Shown piece by piece: positions 21,401-26,260 of a stretch of DNA of 64,000 nucleotides (its first letter is position 1; every line of letters begins with the position of its first letter). The position numbers and the translations under genes were made by a program. The stretch lies in NCBI GenBank assembly GCA_922989275.2, contig OV277871.1, positions 59,293,848 to 59,357,847 on the forward strand. The letters run 5' to 3'. The DNA is from Gari tellinella (lineage: Eukaryota; Mollusca; Bivalvia; Cardiida; Psammobiidae). The notes beneath the pieces were generated by a model. That model was not told the origin of the DNA and ran no database searches. It saw only the letters and a program-made list of their open reading frames with translations.

Positions 21401-22803
21401 GGAACTGGGATTTACTTCCCCTTGTTGCTACCAGAAGTGTTGTAAGGAGGGAAGTAACAAGGGGAAGTAAATCCCCAGTTCCCGTGGATCAGTTGCCAGT
21501 GATCAAGCGAACAGTCCAGTTCGCGAAACTGTCTGGCCCTCTGGGTAAATAAATTTACTTATAGCAGTGTAACAAGAACTTACTAACATTTAGTAACAAA
21601 GCATTCTACCTGCTAAATGAACCTTTTCACAAAACTACCTTCAATACTATAAACCGGCTATGCAGTATTGGATGATGGGTTAAGTTATCAAATCTTTTCA
21701 CAATACCTTCCTAGGACTGTACACGCCCGCTGTAGGCTTGGCTGTATCTCATCTGTAACAAATGAAGATGACATGTGATGAAATTTGCATACAGTCAAAC
21801 TTCGTTATCTTGAACTCGGTTAAAATTGACATACCTTTATTTCAAAGTTAAAACGTGGCTAATAGAAATAGAGGTATGTTCAACTTTACCCAAATAAGCA
21901 GTTCATGTGTCGAAATATCAGAGAGTTCAAGTTAAGCGAGTTCCAGATATTGAAGTTTGACTGTACATATATAGTCTCATAGAGTTAAACTCTACCCTCT
22001 GCTCAGTGGTAGAGCGTCCACTTGCAGTGCAGGAAGTTGCGGGTATAAACCGTATAATTCTCAAACCCGTCAAACAAAAGACTTAAAAACTGGTAGTAAT
22101 AGCTTCCCATCTTGGGCTCAGGATTTCAAATTAGCATTACGACTGGTTCATCGGTGTCAAGATAAAGTGACCCCCTGGGTACAGTCCCTGGACTCTGTTG
22201 TACCTCATAAGTGCCCTTTCCTATAAACATCAATCTTGATGGAGAGAAGTAATAATAAGGACTACGTTACGATGTAGATGTGCAAAGAAACTTGTGTTCA
22301 ACTGAAACTTGTAAGATATGCGGAATTACAATTATCAAAGTTGGCAACTCTATACAGGACAAAATAAATGTAACATTTGACACACAACTTAAGTAACTCA
22401 AAGGGTCTATATGTTATATGGAAGATTAGTATGTAACCTGTTGGTGTACGAACAGAAAATAGGGTTGAAACGTCACTGGTCCGAATGACCTGAAAACTAA
22501 CTTCTCTTGACCTGCCGTTAAAAAATGTTACGAAAACTATTCAAATATTGGTAAACCATGTAATTTTTGTTAATACATTTGAATGTCATTATTTTTCCGC
22601 GCATATAATATCACATCGTTAGCAAACATTTTGTCAAAGTTTAGGAGCCTGGGACGAATGTGGCCTTTCGCTCAGTCGATGTAAACAAACATTAATTTGT
22701 GATTACCTTCGGGTAAACCAGTAATTCTACAGCATAACTCTTTTAACAATGTGGATGCAGTAGTTGGTTCACCGGTATTTCTACTGGGTGGTCTAGAACT
22801 CAT
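3294..22803 (-). CDS. TUBGCP3: TUBGCP3 (gamma-tubulin complex component 3), 5' part, eight exons
   Basis: GCP3 is a core subunit of the gamma-tubulin ring complex, which nucleates microtubules at centrosomes. Coding exons, in transcription order: 22803-22707, 21752-21707, 16003-15942, 15430-15363, 14326-14246, 11726-11512, 5391-5306, 3412-3294. All introns are GT..AG and the phases join without a break (774 nt, 258 codons). Recognition rests on recalled similarity to vertebrate GCP3: a start-exon ELCCRITG block, then LGSN...DEF, FAELHRKLQSQ, a LYLLMSLSE block, SSGISSI followed by PQSFLP, and DLIYAFQGIDGKW. The part between SSGISSI and the FQGIDGK block is shorter than in vertebrates. The grip domains that bind gamma-tubulin are not in the window; the gene continues past position 1. 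Introns reach 9.5 kb in total between exons 6 and 8 and are full of mobile DNA. No 5' UTR intron or promoter could be defined. Identity is very likely; exact exon ends are inferred from splice consensus. Confidence 0.93.
3455..3765. repeat. Diverged tandem duplication, about 190-bp unit
   Basis: TTTCTTC...ATATNTGT, GTGAAGTTTTGTTGAAATA and ACATAAAGTTCAATTAT occur twice (about 3460-3590 and 3620-3760) in the intron upstream of TUBGCP3 exon 8. Confidence 0.55.
3770..4325 (+). mobile_element. Cluster of family D copies
   Basis: Three or four partial copies lie head to tail, with repeated ACTCCCTCTTATCTGGAGCC, GCATCAAATCCTATGG and the palindrome around GAATCGTCTC. The central hairpin ATTAGAATTGTCTCGAAGAG is present near 4198. 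Confidence 0.6.
4326..4494. other. Unrecognised spacer
   Basis: Intronic DNA with a small family A terminal fragment near 4420-4450 (CAGTGGAGGGGACGTTATTC). Nothing else seen. Confidence 0.3.
4495..4720 (+). repeat. Family C copy
   Basis: Hairpin with arms CTTAAAGCAGGTTGAAAGTA and TACTTTCAACCTGCTTTAAG around 4555-4610, followed by GTAAATTTGAGGCGTAAAAA. Confidence 0.6.
4755..5310. repeat. 120-bp tandem triplication including the 3' end of TUBGCP3 exon 7
   Basis: The phrase AGTAYCTGNATNATNCTTNGAGAT occurs three times: at 5301 (exon 7 donor, functional), 5179 and 4817. After removing the family A MITE at 4890-5123 the period is about 120 bp. The 5179 copy keeps a donor-like ACAG/GTACTG on the minus strand; the 4817 copy has lost GT. 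Confidence 0.65.
4890..5123. mobile_element. Family A MITE with TA target site
   Basis: Termini CAGTGGAGAAAACATTATTC and its inverted partner ending GGGAACTCCACTG, flanked by TA (4888-4889, 5124-5125). The uninterrupted neighbouring copy of the host repeat at 5222-5246 confirms the insertion point. Central hairpin GGAGCCTGATCAGACACCGG / CTGATCTGGCTCC. TA target and CAGT ends suggest mobilisation by a Tc1/mariner-type transposase. Confidence 0.7.
5306..5391 (-). CDS. TUBGCP3: TUBGCP3 coding exon 7
   Basis: An 86-bp exon between TATGTTTCAG/ and GATCCAG/GTACTA. It encodes NTFASVDGDRTTKHHTSRLV followed by GAISKHDP, a poorly conserved linker before the N-terminal structured region. Support is mainly splice sites and phase continuity with exons 6 and 8. 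The 3' end of the exon is copied, degraded, in the following intron near 5180 and 4818. Confidence 0.8.
5411..5607. mobile_element. Family F MITE (Tigger-like), degenerate
   Basis: Left end AGTCAAAACTCGATACTTCC, right end CTATCGAGTTTCGACTG before TA. About 20 bases upstream of the TUBGCP3 exon 7 acceptor. Confidence 0.55.
5690..5860 (+). repeat. Family C copy
   Basis: Contains AACCCTTTACTCCATGGCCT and the palindrome TGCACCTTAAGGCGCATTCT flanked by AAGTTAAAAGTAAAG and CTTTTAGTCTGCTTTAAG. Confidence 0.6.
5898..6103. mobile_element. TACAGT-ended MITE
   Basis: Inverted ends CAGTGAGGCCTCTCTGTAAG and TAATTGAGAGATTTTACTG flanked by TA. Central palindrome GACAGTAAAACAGAGAGCCC / GCTTTCTGTTTTGC. Confidence 0.5.
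6285..6500 (+). repeat. tRNA-derived SINE, 5'-truncated
   Basis: The tRNA 3' half GGACTACGGTACCAGG is followed by a B box GAGTTCGATTCCCC (6318-). Then comes a conserved SINE body, GAGCAAGACATCTACCACG and CTCTCCACCCAGGGGTTAAA. The A box is missing. Confidence 0.65.
6840..6915. repeat. GATCAGACGCCG-type hairpin
   Basis: AAACAGTTTGGATCCTGATG and its inverted partner CATCTGGGTCCAATCTGTTT around an AT-poor loop (GCCGCGTTACCCGGC). Confidence 0.6.
7715..7945 (+). repeat. Family E copy
   Basis: ATTCATCCCTGAATGGACAA, then GAGGAGCCCTCTGATCAGGT and ACGAGTATACTCGTCGTTAG. The left hairpin arm is shortened. Confidence 0.55.
8666..8892. mobile_element. Family A MITE, partly deleted
   Basis: CAGTGAAGAAGACGTTATTC at the left and AATATGTTCTCCACTATA at the right. 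The hairpin has lost much of one arm (GGAGCCTGATCAGACGCCGG then CTCCAAAATGTTTGC). Confidence 0.6.
8895..9365. other. Unrecognised stretch inside the 4-kb element
   Basis: Nothing recognised. A plus-strand open frame at 9046-9291 shows no known domain and has no support beyond being open. Confidence 0.3.
9370..9509 (-). mobile_element. ATGCCCCC element, truncated, interrupted by family D
   Basis: It begins GATGCCCCCGGTATCTATAA and runs, in reverse orientation, into CTTATACAGTTGTT, where family D is inserted. The host sequence resumes at GTTGTTGTCTTTAAG (about 9673). Confidence 0.6.
9511..9671 (+). mobile_element. Family D (hAT-like MITE) with likely 8-bp target duplication
   Basis: Ends AGGGCTCCAGATAAGG and CTTATCTGGAGTCCT. 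Flanks AGTTGTTC (left) and AGTTGTTG (right) match in 7 of 8 bases within the interrupted ATGCCCCC repeat, which supports 8-bp duplication and a hAT origin for family D. Confidence 0.62.
9690..10910. other. Unrecognised AT-rich stretch
   Basis: No gene, RNA or known repeat recognised. The plus-strand open frame at 10476-10670 has no domain signature. Confidence 0.3.
11126..11475. mobile_element. Family A MITE plus a longer shared tail
   Basis: Left end CAGTAGATGATACATTATTC, hairpin GGAAGCTGATCAGGCGCCGG / GTGTCTGATCTGGC, then GTTAGTGCAGCGGTCTCGTG onwards. The tail from about 11330 to 11475 recurs at 47600-47735 with few differences. The tail ends 37 bases before the TUBGCP3 exon 6 donor. Confidence 0.6.
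11512..11726 (-). CDS. TUBGCP3: TUBGCP3 coding exon 6 (low-complexity linker)
   Basis: A 215-bp exon between TTCTCTAG/ and GCCAAG/GTAAGA. It begins SSSSLFGRGLTNYATSTPF and ends with ASSGISSI ... TPVPQSFLP, matching the disordered linker of vertebrate GCP3 that carries SSGISSI and PQSLLP. An overlapping open frame in the +1 register over the same bases is a shadow. The residual AG joins the T of exon 7. Confidence 0.9.
11770..11955 (+). mobile_element. Family D copy
   Basis: GATAAGAGGGAGTAAAGCAA at the left, palindrome TTAGAATCGTCTCTTAGAGA, and CCCCTTCTCTGGAGCTCTG at the right. Just upstream of TUBGCP3 exon 6. Confidence 0.65.
11960..13498 (+). mobile_element. ATGCCCC/GGGCATA-type element, interrupted by a Tigger-like element
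   Basis: Tandem units with TATGGCCAATGTTAAATTTG and TTTGACCTCTAAATGACCTT occur before (12125-) and after (13280-) the insertion at 12269-13267. The right end is ATAGTGACGGGCATAAAA. Confidence 0.55.
12269..13267. mobile_element. Pogo/Tigger-like element, 999 bp, TA target
   Basis: Ends CAGTCGAACTTCGAAAGCTA and its partner TTTCGAAATTCGACTG, flanked by TA on both sides (12267-12268, 13268-13269). The interrupted host repeat on either side is collinear. No intact transposase; the interior is non-coding. Confidence 0.65.
13581..13771. mobile_element. Family F MITE
   Basis: Ends CAGTTGAACTTCGATATCTC and GAGATATGGAAGTTTGACTG with TA on both sides. The interior is a near palindrome around AAACGTGGCTAGGTCACGTT. 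Confidence 0.68.
13828..14215. mobile_element. Tigger-like MITE split by a family C copy
   Basis: Left half CAGTAGAACCTCTCTAAACC (about 13830-13910). The right half ends in inverted complement, CCGTTTAGAGGGGTTTCACT (14185-14206). Between them lies a full family C copy (about 13912-14120). Confidence 0.6.
13912..14120 (+). repeat. Family C copy nested in a MITE
   Basis: TTTACCCATTATACCATAAA at the left, arms GCAGGTTGAAAATAAAGCAG / CTGCTTTACTTTCCACCTGC, and AATAGGCTATGGGTTA at the right. Confidence 0.65.
14246..14326 (-). CDS. TUBGCP3: TUBGCP3 coding exon 5
   Basis: An 81-bp phase-0 exon (27 codons) between CTGTTACAG/ and GAGAAG/GTAAGT. It encodes GLVRNRWAVLYLLMSLSE then SESRLAKEK, matching the GVLKNKWSILYLLLSLSE block of vertebrate GCP3. 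Confidence 0.93.
14350..14610 (+). repeat. Family C copy
   Basis: AACCAATTACCTCATAAATA start; palindrome GCTTTAAGGCGCATTCTGC flanked by AAAGTAAAGCAGAATG and CTTTACTTTCAACC; AACAGGCTATGG end. It abuts the TUBGCP3 exon 5 acceptor. Confidence 0.7.
14620..15080 (+). repeat. Family C copy with internal insertion
   Basis: TTTTTACACCACTAATAATA left part, then a region of about 170 bp not in other copies (about 14680-14890), then the hairpin GAAAGTAAAGCAAAATGCAC / CATTCTGCTTTACTTTCAAC and AACAGGCTAAGGGG. Confidence 0.5.
15228..15252 (+). repeat. (GGAT)n microsatellite
   Basis: Six GATG units in a row. Confidence 0.85.
15363..15430 (-). CDS. TUBGCP3: TUBGCP3 coding exon 4
   Basis: A 68-bp exon between ATTTTCAG/ and TCCCAG/GTATTG. 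It encodes SRQGRERDAVTF followed by AELHRKLQSQ, close to the SELHRKLHSQ block of vertebrate GCP3. The phase fits exon 3 (T+TA = Leu) and exon 5 (phase 0). Confidence 0.92.
15612..15795 (+). repeat. Family E copy
   Basis: CCCTTTCCTCCCTGAAACCT, hairpin GAGGGCTCCTAAAGGAGCCC, ending ATATATGCGTAACTAGGG. Confidence 0.65.
15942..16003 (-). CDS. TUBGCP3: TUBGCP3 coding exon 3
   Basis: A 62-bp exon between CTTTTGTAG/ and AAGAT/GTAAGT. It encodes NCITPSESDEFQVSERIRRR, matching the SNxxPxxxxDEFxVxEKI pattern of GCP3. A 616-bp TTAA-flanked mobile element ends only 14 bases upstream of the 3' splice AG, so the branch point probably lies in or next to the element boundary. Confidence 0.9.
16023..16638. 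mobile_element. TTAA-flanked (piggyBac-like) MITE, 616 bp
   Basis: Termini AGCCTGTCTCACACAGAACA and, inverted, GCCTGTCTCACACAGAACAC; TTAA on each side (16019-16022, 16639-16642). The interior repeats short CCGTRYN AACCGT-like phrases on both arms. No transposase. TTAA duplication is the piggyBac hallmark. Its edge is 14 bases from the TUBGCP3 exon 3 acceptor. Confidence 0.7.
16648..16828 (+). mobile_element. Family D copy
   Basis: GAGCTCCATATAAGGGGAGT to CTCTTATCTGGAGCCCAG with palindrome TTCGAATTGTCTCGAATTCT. Confidence 0.68.
16873..17097 (+). mobile_element. Family D copy, diverged
   Basis: AGGGCTCGGAGTTCTGCAGC left part with extra bases, AATTATCCCTTCGTGACAAT palindrome, TCTCTTATCTGAAGCCATG right end. 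Confidence 0.55.
17120..17666 (+). mobile_element. Family D copy split by a family B MITE
   Basis: Left end AGGGCTCCAGGTAAGGCGAG (17119-17138). The copy resumes at 17491 with TTTTTCAAAATTTAACATTA and ends CACCCTCTTACCTGGAGCCC. Confidence 0.7.
17141..17490. mobile_element. Family B MITE nested in family D
   Basis: Ends CAGTGCTCCCTCTCTACAAC and GTGTCGTAGAGGGAGCACTG, 350 bp, preceded by TA. The TT that follows is probably a decayed TA. Central hairpin CAGCTTGAATCCAGATCAGA / TCTGATCTAGATTCAAGCTG. Confidence 0.72.
17690..18145. other. Unrecognised intronic stretch
   Basis: Contains an ACAAGA-rich run (17740-17800) and a degraded family A hairpin at 18030-18085 (GAATCCAGATGAGACACTGA). Nothing else. 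Confidence 0.35.
20030..20085. repeat. GATCAGACGCCG-type hairpin, diverged
   Basis: AAACAGTTTGTATCTATATA and CTCATCTTGATCCATACTGT form arms. Confidence 0.45.
20195..20400 (+). repeat. Family C copy
   Basis: GAAATAGTTCTTATATCCTA, GCTTAAAGCAGGCTTAAACT, ATTCTGCTTAATTTTCAGCC. Confidence 0.5.
20830..20955 (+). repeat. Family C-like fragment
   Basis: AGGTAAAGCAGAATG and GCACAGTCTGCTTTACGATC arms. Confidence 0.4.
21302..21639. mobile_element. Insertion carrying a near-perfect 286-bp palindrome
   Basis: Arms 21303-21435 and 21452-21588 are almost identical inverted copies (TGTTAGTAAGTTCTTGTTAC ... GTAACAAGAACTTACTAACA), differing by a short indel near 21536. CTACCTTCAATACT occurs at 21288-21301 and 21640-21653, a 14-bp direct repeat in the interrupted family C copy. 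Lies 55 bp from TUBGCP3 exon 2. Confidence 0.7.
21707..21752 (-). CDS. TUBGCP3: TUBGCP3 coding exon 2
   Basis: A 46-bp exon between TTGTTACAG/ and AAG/GTATTG. With flanking split codons it encodes DEIQPSLQRACTVLGS, aligning with the helix before the GSN motif of vertebrate GCP3. It is too short to be seen as an open frame and is supported by phase continuity with exons 1 and 3. Confidence 0.88.
21792..21963. mobile_element. Family F MITE
   Basis: CAGTCAAACTTCGTTATCTT to GATATTGAAGTTTGACTG with TA on both sides, 40 bp upstream of TUBGCP3 exon 2. Confidence 0.68.
21985..22265 (+). repeat. tRNA-derived SINE (Cys-like head)
   Basis: A box GCTCAGTGGTAGAGCG (22001-22016), anticodon-loop-like CTTGCAGTG, degraded B box GCGGGTATAAACC. 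The body then has CATCGGTGTCAAGATAAAGT and ends near GGAGAGAAGTAATAATAAGG. The acceptor stem does not close, so this is not a tRNA gene. Confidence 0.65.
22707..22803 (-). CDS. TUBGCP3: TUBGCP3 coding exon 1 (start codon)
   Basis: The ATG is at 22803-22801. The exon encodes 32 residues plus one base, opening MSSRPPSRNTG and ending with LLKELCCRITGLPE, which matches the conserved N-terminal LCCRI block of GCP3. The donor reads GAAG/GTAATC. The first 17 residues are Ser/Pro/Thr-rich and probably disordered. The start was chosen because the conserved block follows closely and this is the only ATG in frame with it here. Confidence 0.9.
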
Positions 22804-23060
22804 CGTAAATATCAAATTTCTCTTATTTTCATGTTAAAACAGCGAAGTTAGCCATATCCGTTTTTGCCGCGCATTGACTGGTGGGAATGTCAGCGACATT
22901 TTCGTGTTCTGCTGTCGAACTCGAATGCACCCACGATCTATTAATAGATCCGAAACACTCTACCGTATTTCGAGGAGAAATGGGTTTTAATTTATACGAG
23001 TAACATTCCGTATATTATATCATTTATATGCAAATTTAGTTTCAAGACAATCTGATAAAA
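22804..23060 (-). promoter_or_regulatory. Presumed TUBGCP3 5' flank
   Basis: This is the stretch directly upstream of the start codon. It is less repetitive than its surroundings and holds several CG dinucleotides around 22858-22945. No TATA box or clear initiator can be assigned. The call is from position only. Confidence 0.35.
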
Positions 23061-23069
23061 GTAAAGTAT

Positions 23070-23165
23070 TTAAATTCTTCTTCTTCTTCTTCACTTCTTC
23101 TTCTTCTCTCCATCAATAATTCTTCTTTTTCTTCTTCTGACTTCTCTCATGGAGAAAGGACAAAA
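23070..23165 (+). repeat. (CTT)n microsatellite
   Basis: Imperfect TTC/CTT runs at 23077-23145. Confidence 0.8.
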
Positions 23166-23354
23166 TTTCTCCATGCTTCTCTCCATCAAGAATGATGGTT
23201 ATGAGAAGGCGATGAATAATAAAACTATTTAAGATATACAAAAAAAAGGAAAAAAAGTGATTTCAAGTGCTAAATATACCAGGGCTGCCATAAGTTGATC
23301 ATAAAAATCCTAAGATTTCAAATTCAATTTTTCAGACGCAATATTACTAATCGT

Positions 23355-23500
23355 ACCTTTACCCCATAGTCTGTTTCTTGTTTTTAAGACAGATGACTGC
23401 TTAAAACAGGTCGAAGGTAAAGCAGAATGCGCCTTAAGGCGCATTTTGCTTTACTTTCAGCCTGTTTTAAGCTACCATCTGTTAGGATAAAAATCCGAAG
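23355..23500 (+). repeat. Family C copy
   Basis: CTTTACCCCATAGTCTGTTT; palindrome GCGCCTTAAGGCGC in full. Confidence 0.68.
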
Positions 23501-23786
23501 ACTAGCTTAGGAAAAACTTGATCCCGAGAAATGGCAGCCCTGACATACAGAGAATTGATAACAAACAACAGCAACATATAGTAGTCTAGATGAGATCTAC
23601 CAGGTCTATATTTCTTTCTTTCTCGTAAATACTTGAAACTGGTTTATTTAATTAAACGCCTGTTTTTCAGCGGAGCTGCATGGTATCTTTTTAGACCAAC
23701 ATTTTTAGCCAATCATATTTGATCAGAAATTTAGGTTTAAGAGCACCTGTTGCAAACTGAATTGTCTGATTGGATAGTAGCCAGGG

Positions 23787-23962
23787 CCCTAGATAAGAGG
23801 GAGTAACATGAAAAAAATCCATTATTTTCTCACTTATTTCAGCACACAATCATATGGTATTACTACTTATTAGACTCGTCTCTAATGACTAGTGACACCA
23901 TAGGGTTTTAAGCAGAAACATATTTTAGTTTTTGAAATACTCCCCTTATCTGGAGCTCTGAA
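23787..23962 (+). mobile_element. Family D copy
   Basis: AGGGCCCTAGATAAGAGGGA to CCCCTTATCTGGAGCTCTG. Confidence 0.68.
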
Positions 23963-24145
23963 CTGTAGCCAGGCTGGTCGGTGTAAATTTACAGTTTTAC
24001 CAGATATTACTTATGGTTACTTATGGTTGTTTTCCGACACAGGTCCTGCAAGGTCCTCTTCGTCAGACTCATTTGTTTCTTGATTTTTGTTGTTGTATCC
24101 GGTCCGGTTTATAGTTATTTCACTTTTAAAGTTATACAATACGTC

Positions 24146-24575
24146 TTAATTCGACCAATGTTTATCTAGGCGATTTTTTAACGCGTTAGTTGTATTTGCA
24201 GAGATCACGTGATCTGGTACATGTAGGCTATTCCACAGGTTTATTATTCTAACTGTGAAATTGTATCTTCGCAAATCGTACTTCGGCCTTTGAGTAAATA
24301 GCATCTTCGAATTTCCTCTGTTTGAGGATCTCTCAGTATAATCTTTCCTAAATTTCAAGAATCCGGTAACTTGTGCATCATATTTATTTGATATTATTTT
24401 GTAGGCTTCCATCATGTCACCTCTGTATCTTCTATATTTAAGGGTCGGCAACTTTAGTTTTCTTAATCTTTCTTCGTAATTTAGGTCCTTGAATCCTGGA
24501 ATTTGTCTTGTGGCTCTCCTTTGTACCCCCTCGATTATTTCATTATGCTTTTCTTTATATGGACACCAGACTGAG
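24146..24575 (-). mobile_element. Non-LTR retrotransposon relic (RT C-terminal part)
   Basis: The frame reads VWCPYKEKHNEIIEGVQRRA then FKDLNYEERLRKLKLPTLKY and RRYRGDMMEAYKIISNKYD. This is the stretch that follows the reverse transcriptase core in CR1/jockey-type elements. Homology starts abruptly at VWCPY, so the copy is 5'-truncated; the codons before it in the same frame are unrelated. Ends at a stop at 24146. The 3' tail probably runs to about 23970. Confidence 0.75.
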
Positions 24576-24609
24576 ATATGAATGGTGAGTGTAAAATTAA
24601 GAGACACAG

Positions 24610-25325
24610 TCTAAAGTCTAAACATTGTTCAACTACTGTGCTAATGACATCATGCTTCCATTTTAAGATATGACATCTGAGGTCATTTTATAGATAGACA
24701 GAGGAAGCTAGGTGTGAACTATCTGTACACATTTATCATACATTGATAGCAATATAATAAATAGCTTCAAGTGAGTTAAACACAATTGTGTTATTTCATC
24801 ATTTATTTACAAGAGTGAGGTGTTAGAGAATCTACAGCAGCTAGACTGCTGTATCTGTATGAGCATGCACAGTAGTTTATTTATTTATAGGTTGTTTCAA
24901 TAAAATCTATGAAATGAAGTTCGATATATAGAACAATAGATTAATCTGGGGATCTCCAACCAATAGTTAGGATATGGGTTAAATTATTGTTTTGCATTTC
25001 TGTACATGATAGTTTTTTAGTCAGAGTAAATGCCACATTTTAAATAAAAGTTACTGTTTCCATTTTATACTTGTATTTTTTGTTTATCAATCTAAGATAT
25101 TGCAATTTTTTGTAAAACCTCAATTTCATTAAATTTTGCACACCCATCTATAGCATTAGTACCACCACTTATTCCGCTGAATATCTTTTTTAAAGATATT
25201 TTTTGTTACAGTTGTATGTATTCAATGGCGTTTTACAATACATGGAACACAGTAAACATTAATATTAAGATATATGGTATTAAGACTAGTTTAACATCTC
25301 GTTACACAACACACAGCTAAACTCA
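24610..25325. other. Unrecognised AT-rich stretch
   Basis: No gene, RNA or familiar repeat seen. Confidence 0.3.
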
Positions 25326-25365
25326 ACCGATACCGCCTAATACATTGGAGTCACTCTAAACAAAA

Positions 25366-25465
25366 ACTTGTTCTGGTCAAACCACATAAACAACATCACA
25401 GCAAAAGCAAATAAGACTTGTTCTGGTCAAACCACATAAACAACATCACAGCAAAAGCAAATAAG
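25366..25465 (+). repeat. 50-bp perfect tandem duplication
   Basis: ACTTGTTCTGGTCAAACCAC ... AAAGCAAATAAG twice in immediate succession, shifting the RT frame. Confidence 0.9.
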
Positions 25466-25685
25466 ACTCTAAGGTTTATCAAAAGAAACGTCAAAACAAA
25501 CAATAAGAAGGTAAAAGAAGCTATAAAACATATGTCCGCCCTCAAGTCGAATACTGTTCCACCATCTGGCACACATGGCAACACTACCCCACTCATAAAT
25601 TGGAAATGATGAAGAGATTAGCAGGTCGCTATGTTTTTAACGACTACCAGTTTACAAGTAGTGTGTCAGATATAATAACAGCACA

Positions 25686-25834
25686 GGCTCCGAGGTTATA
25701 AAGCTTTTGACTTGAATCTAAACTCGTTCCCAAGCATTTAATTTGTCAGATTGAGCCTAGGCTCAAATCTGACCAATCAAATGCTTGGGAACACACTTAG
25801 ATTCAACTAAAACGCTTTACATAACCTCGGAGCC
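25686..25834. mobile_element. Palindromic MITE (family G)
   Basis: Whole unit folds: GGCTCCGAGGTTATAAAGC / ACATAACCTCGGAGCC, with inner arms CCCAAGCATTTAATTTGTCA / GACCAATCAAATGCTTGGGA. Related copies at 41641-41769 and 48388-48505. Confidence 0.72.
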
Positions 25835-26260
25835 AGAACTGATAGACACTTGAACAAAGAAGAAATCACTCTGCTTTAGTCATGTTCTACAATATCAAGG
25901 GACATCTCATTTTAGTAGACCATCATCATCTTTTGACAACCAGGAACTTCAACTTTCTCATTGCTCAGTCCAAAACACAGTACCATTAAAATTCATATCC
26001 CCCCGGACCATTAGACGTTGGAACAGCCTACCACTGCATATCTAGTCCAGGCCCTCTCTACAGTCTTTTGAGAGTGGACTGGCTGCATACAAACCATAAA
26101 AAAGTTCTGCATTGTTTTAACTATCTTTTAGCTATGGTCTTTATATGCACTTCTAATATTTTAACACACTGTATCCTGACAGCGCCTGCCAGTCATTATC
26201 AAAACTGATTGTTCGGCAGAATAAAGTTGAAGATGAAGTTAATCATATATAGTCCTGTAC

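Larger units (their letters stand above)
18150..21690 (+). repeat. Family C copy broken by two later insertions
   Basis: Three segments join into one family C copy: 18150-18233, 21246-21301 and 21640-21690. Each junction is marked by a direct repeat (13 and 14 bp). Confidence 0.6.
25326..26250 (+). mobile_element. Non-LTR retrotransposon relic with frameshifts
   Basis: Pieces FWSNHINNITAKANKTLRFI, KRNVKTNNKKVKEA and later GRYVFNDYQFTSSVSDI, then a PLDVGTAYHC-like LWN region, match the RT C-terminus of CR1/L2-like LINEs. The frame is broken by a 50-bp tandem duplication (25366-25465) and by a palindromic MITE at 25686-25834. The 3' end has ATAAAGTTGAAGATGAAGTT. Confidence 0.7.

Noticed and set aside
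22001..22060. Functional tRNA-Cys
   Set aside because: B box is degraded (GGGTATAAACC) and the acceptor stem does not pair; a SINE body follows.
24146..24607. Host protein-coding gene of 153 residues
   Set aside because: Homology is to the RT tail of non-LTR elements and starts abruptly in mid-domain.
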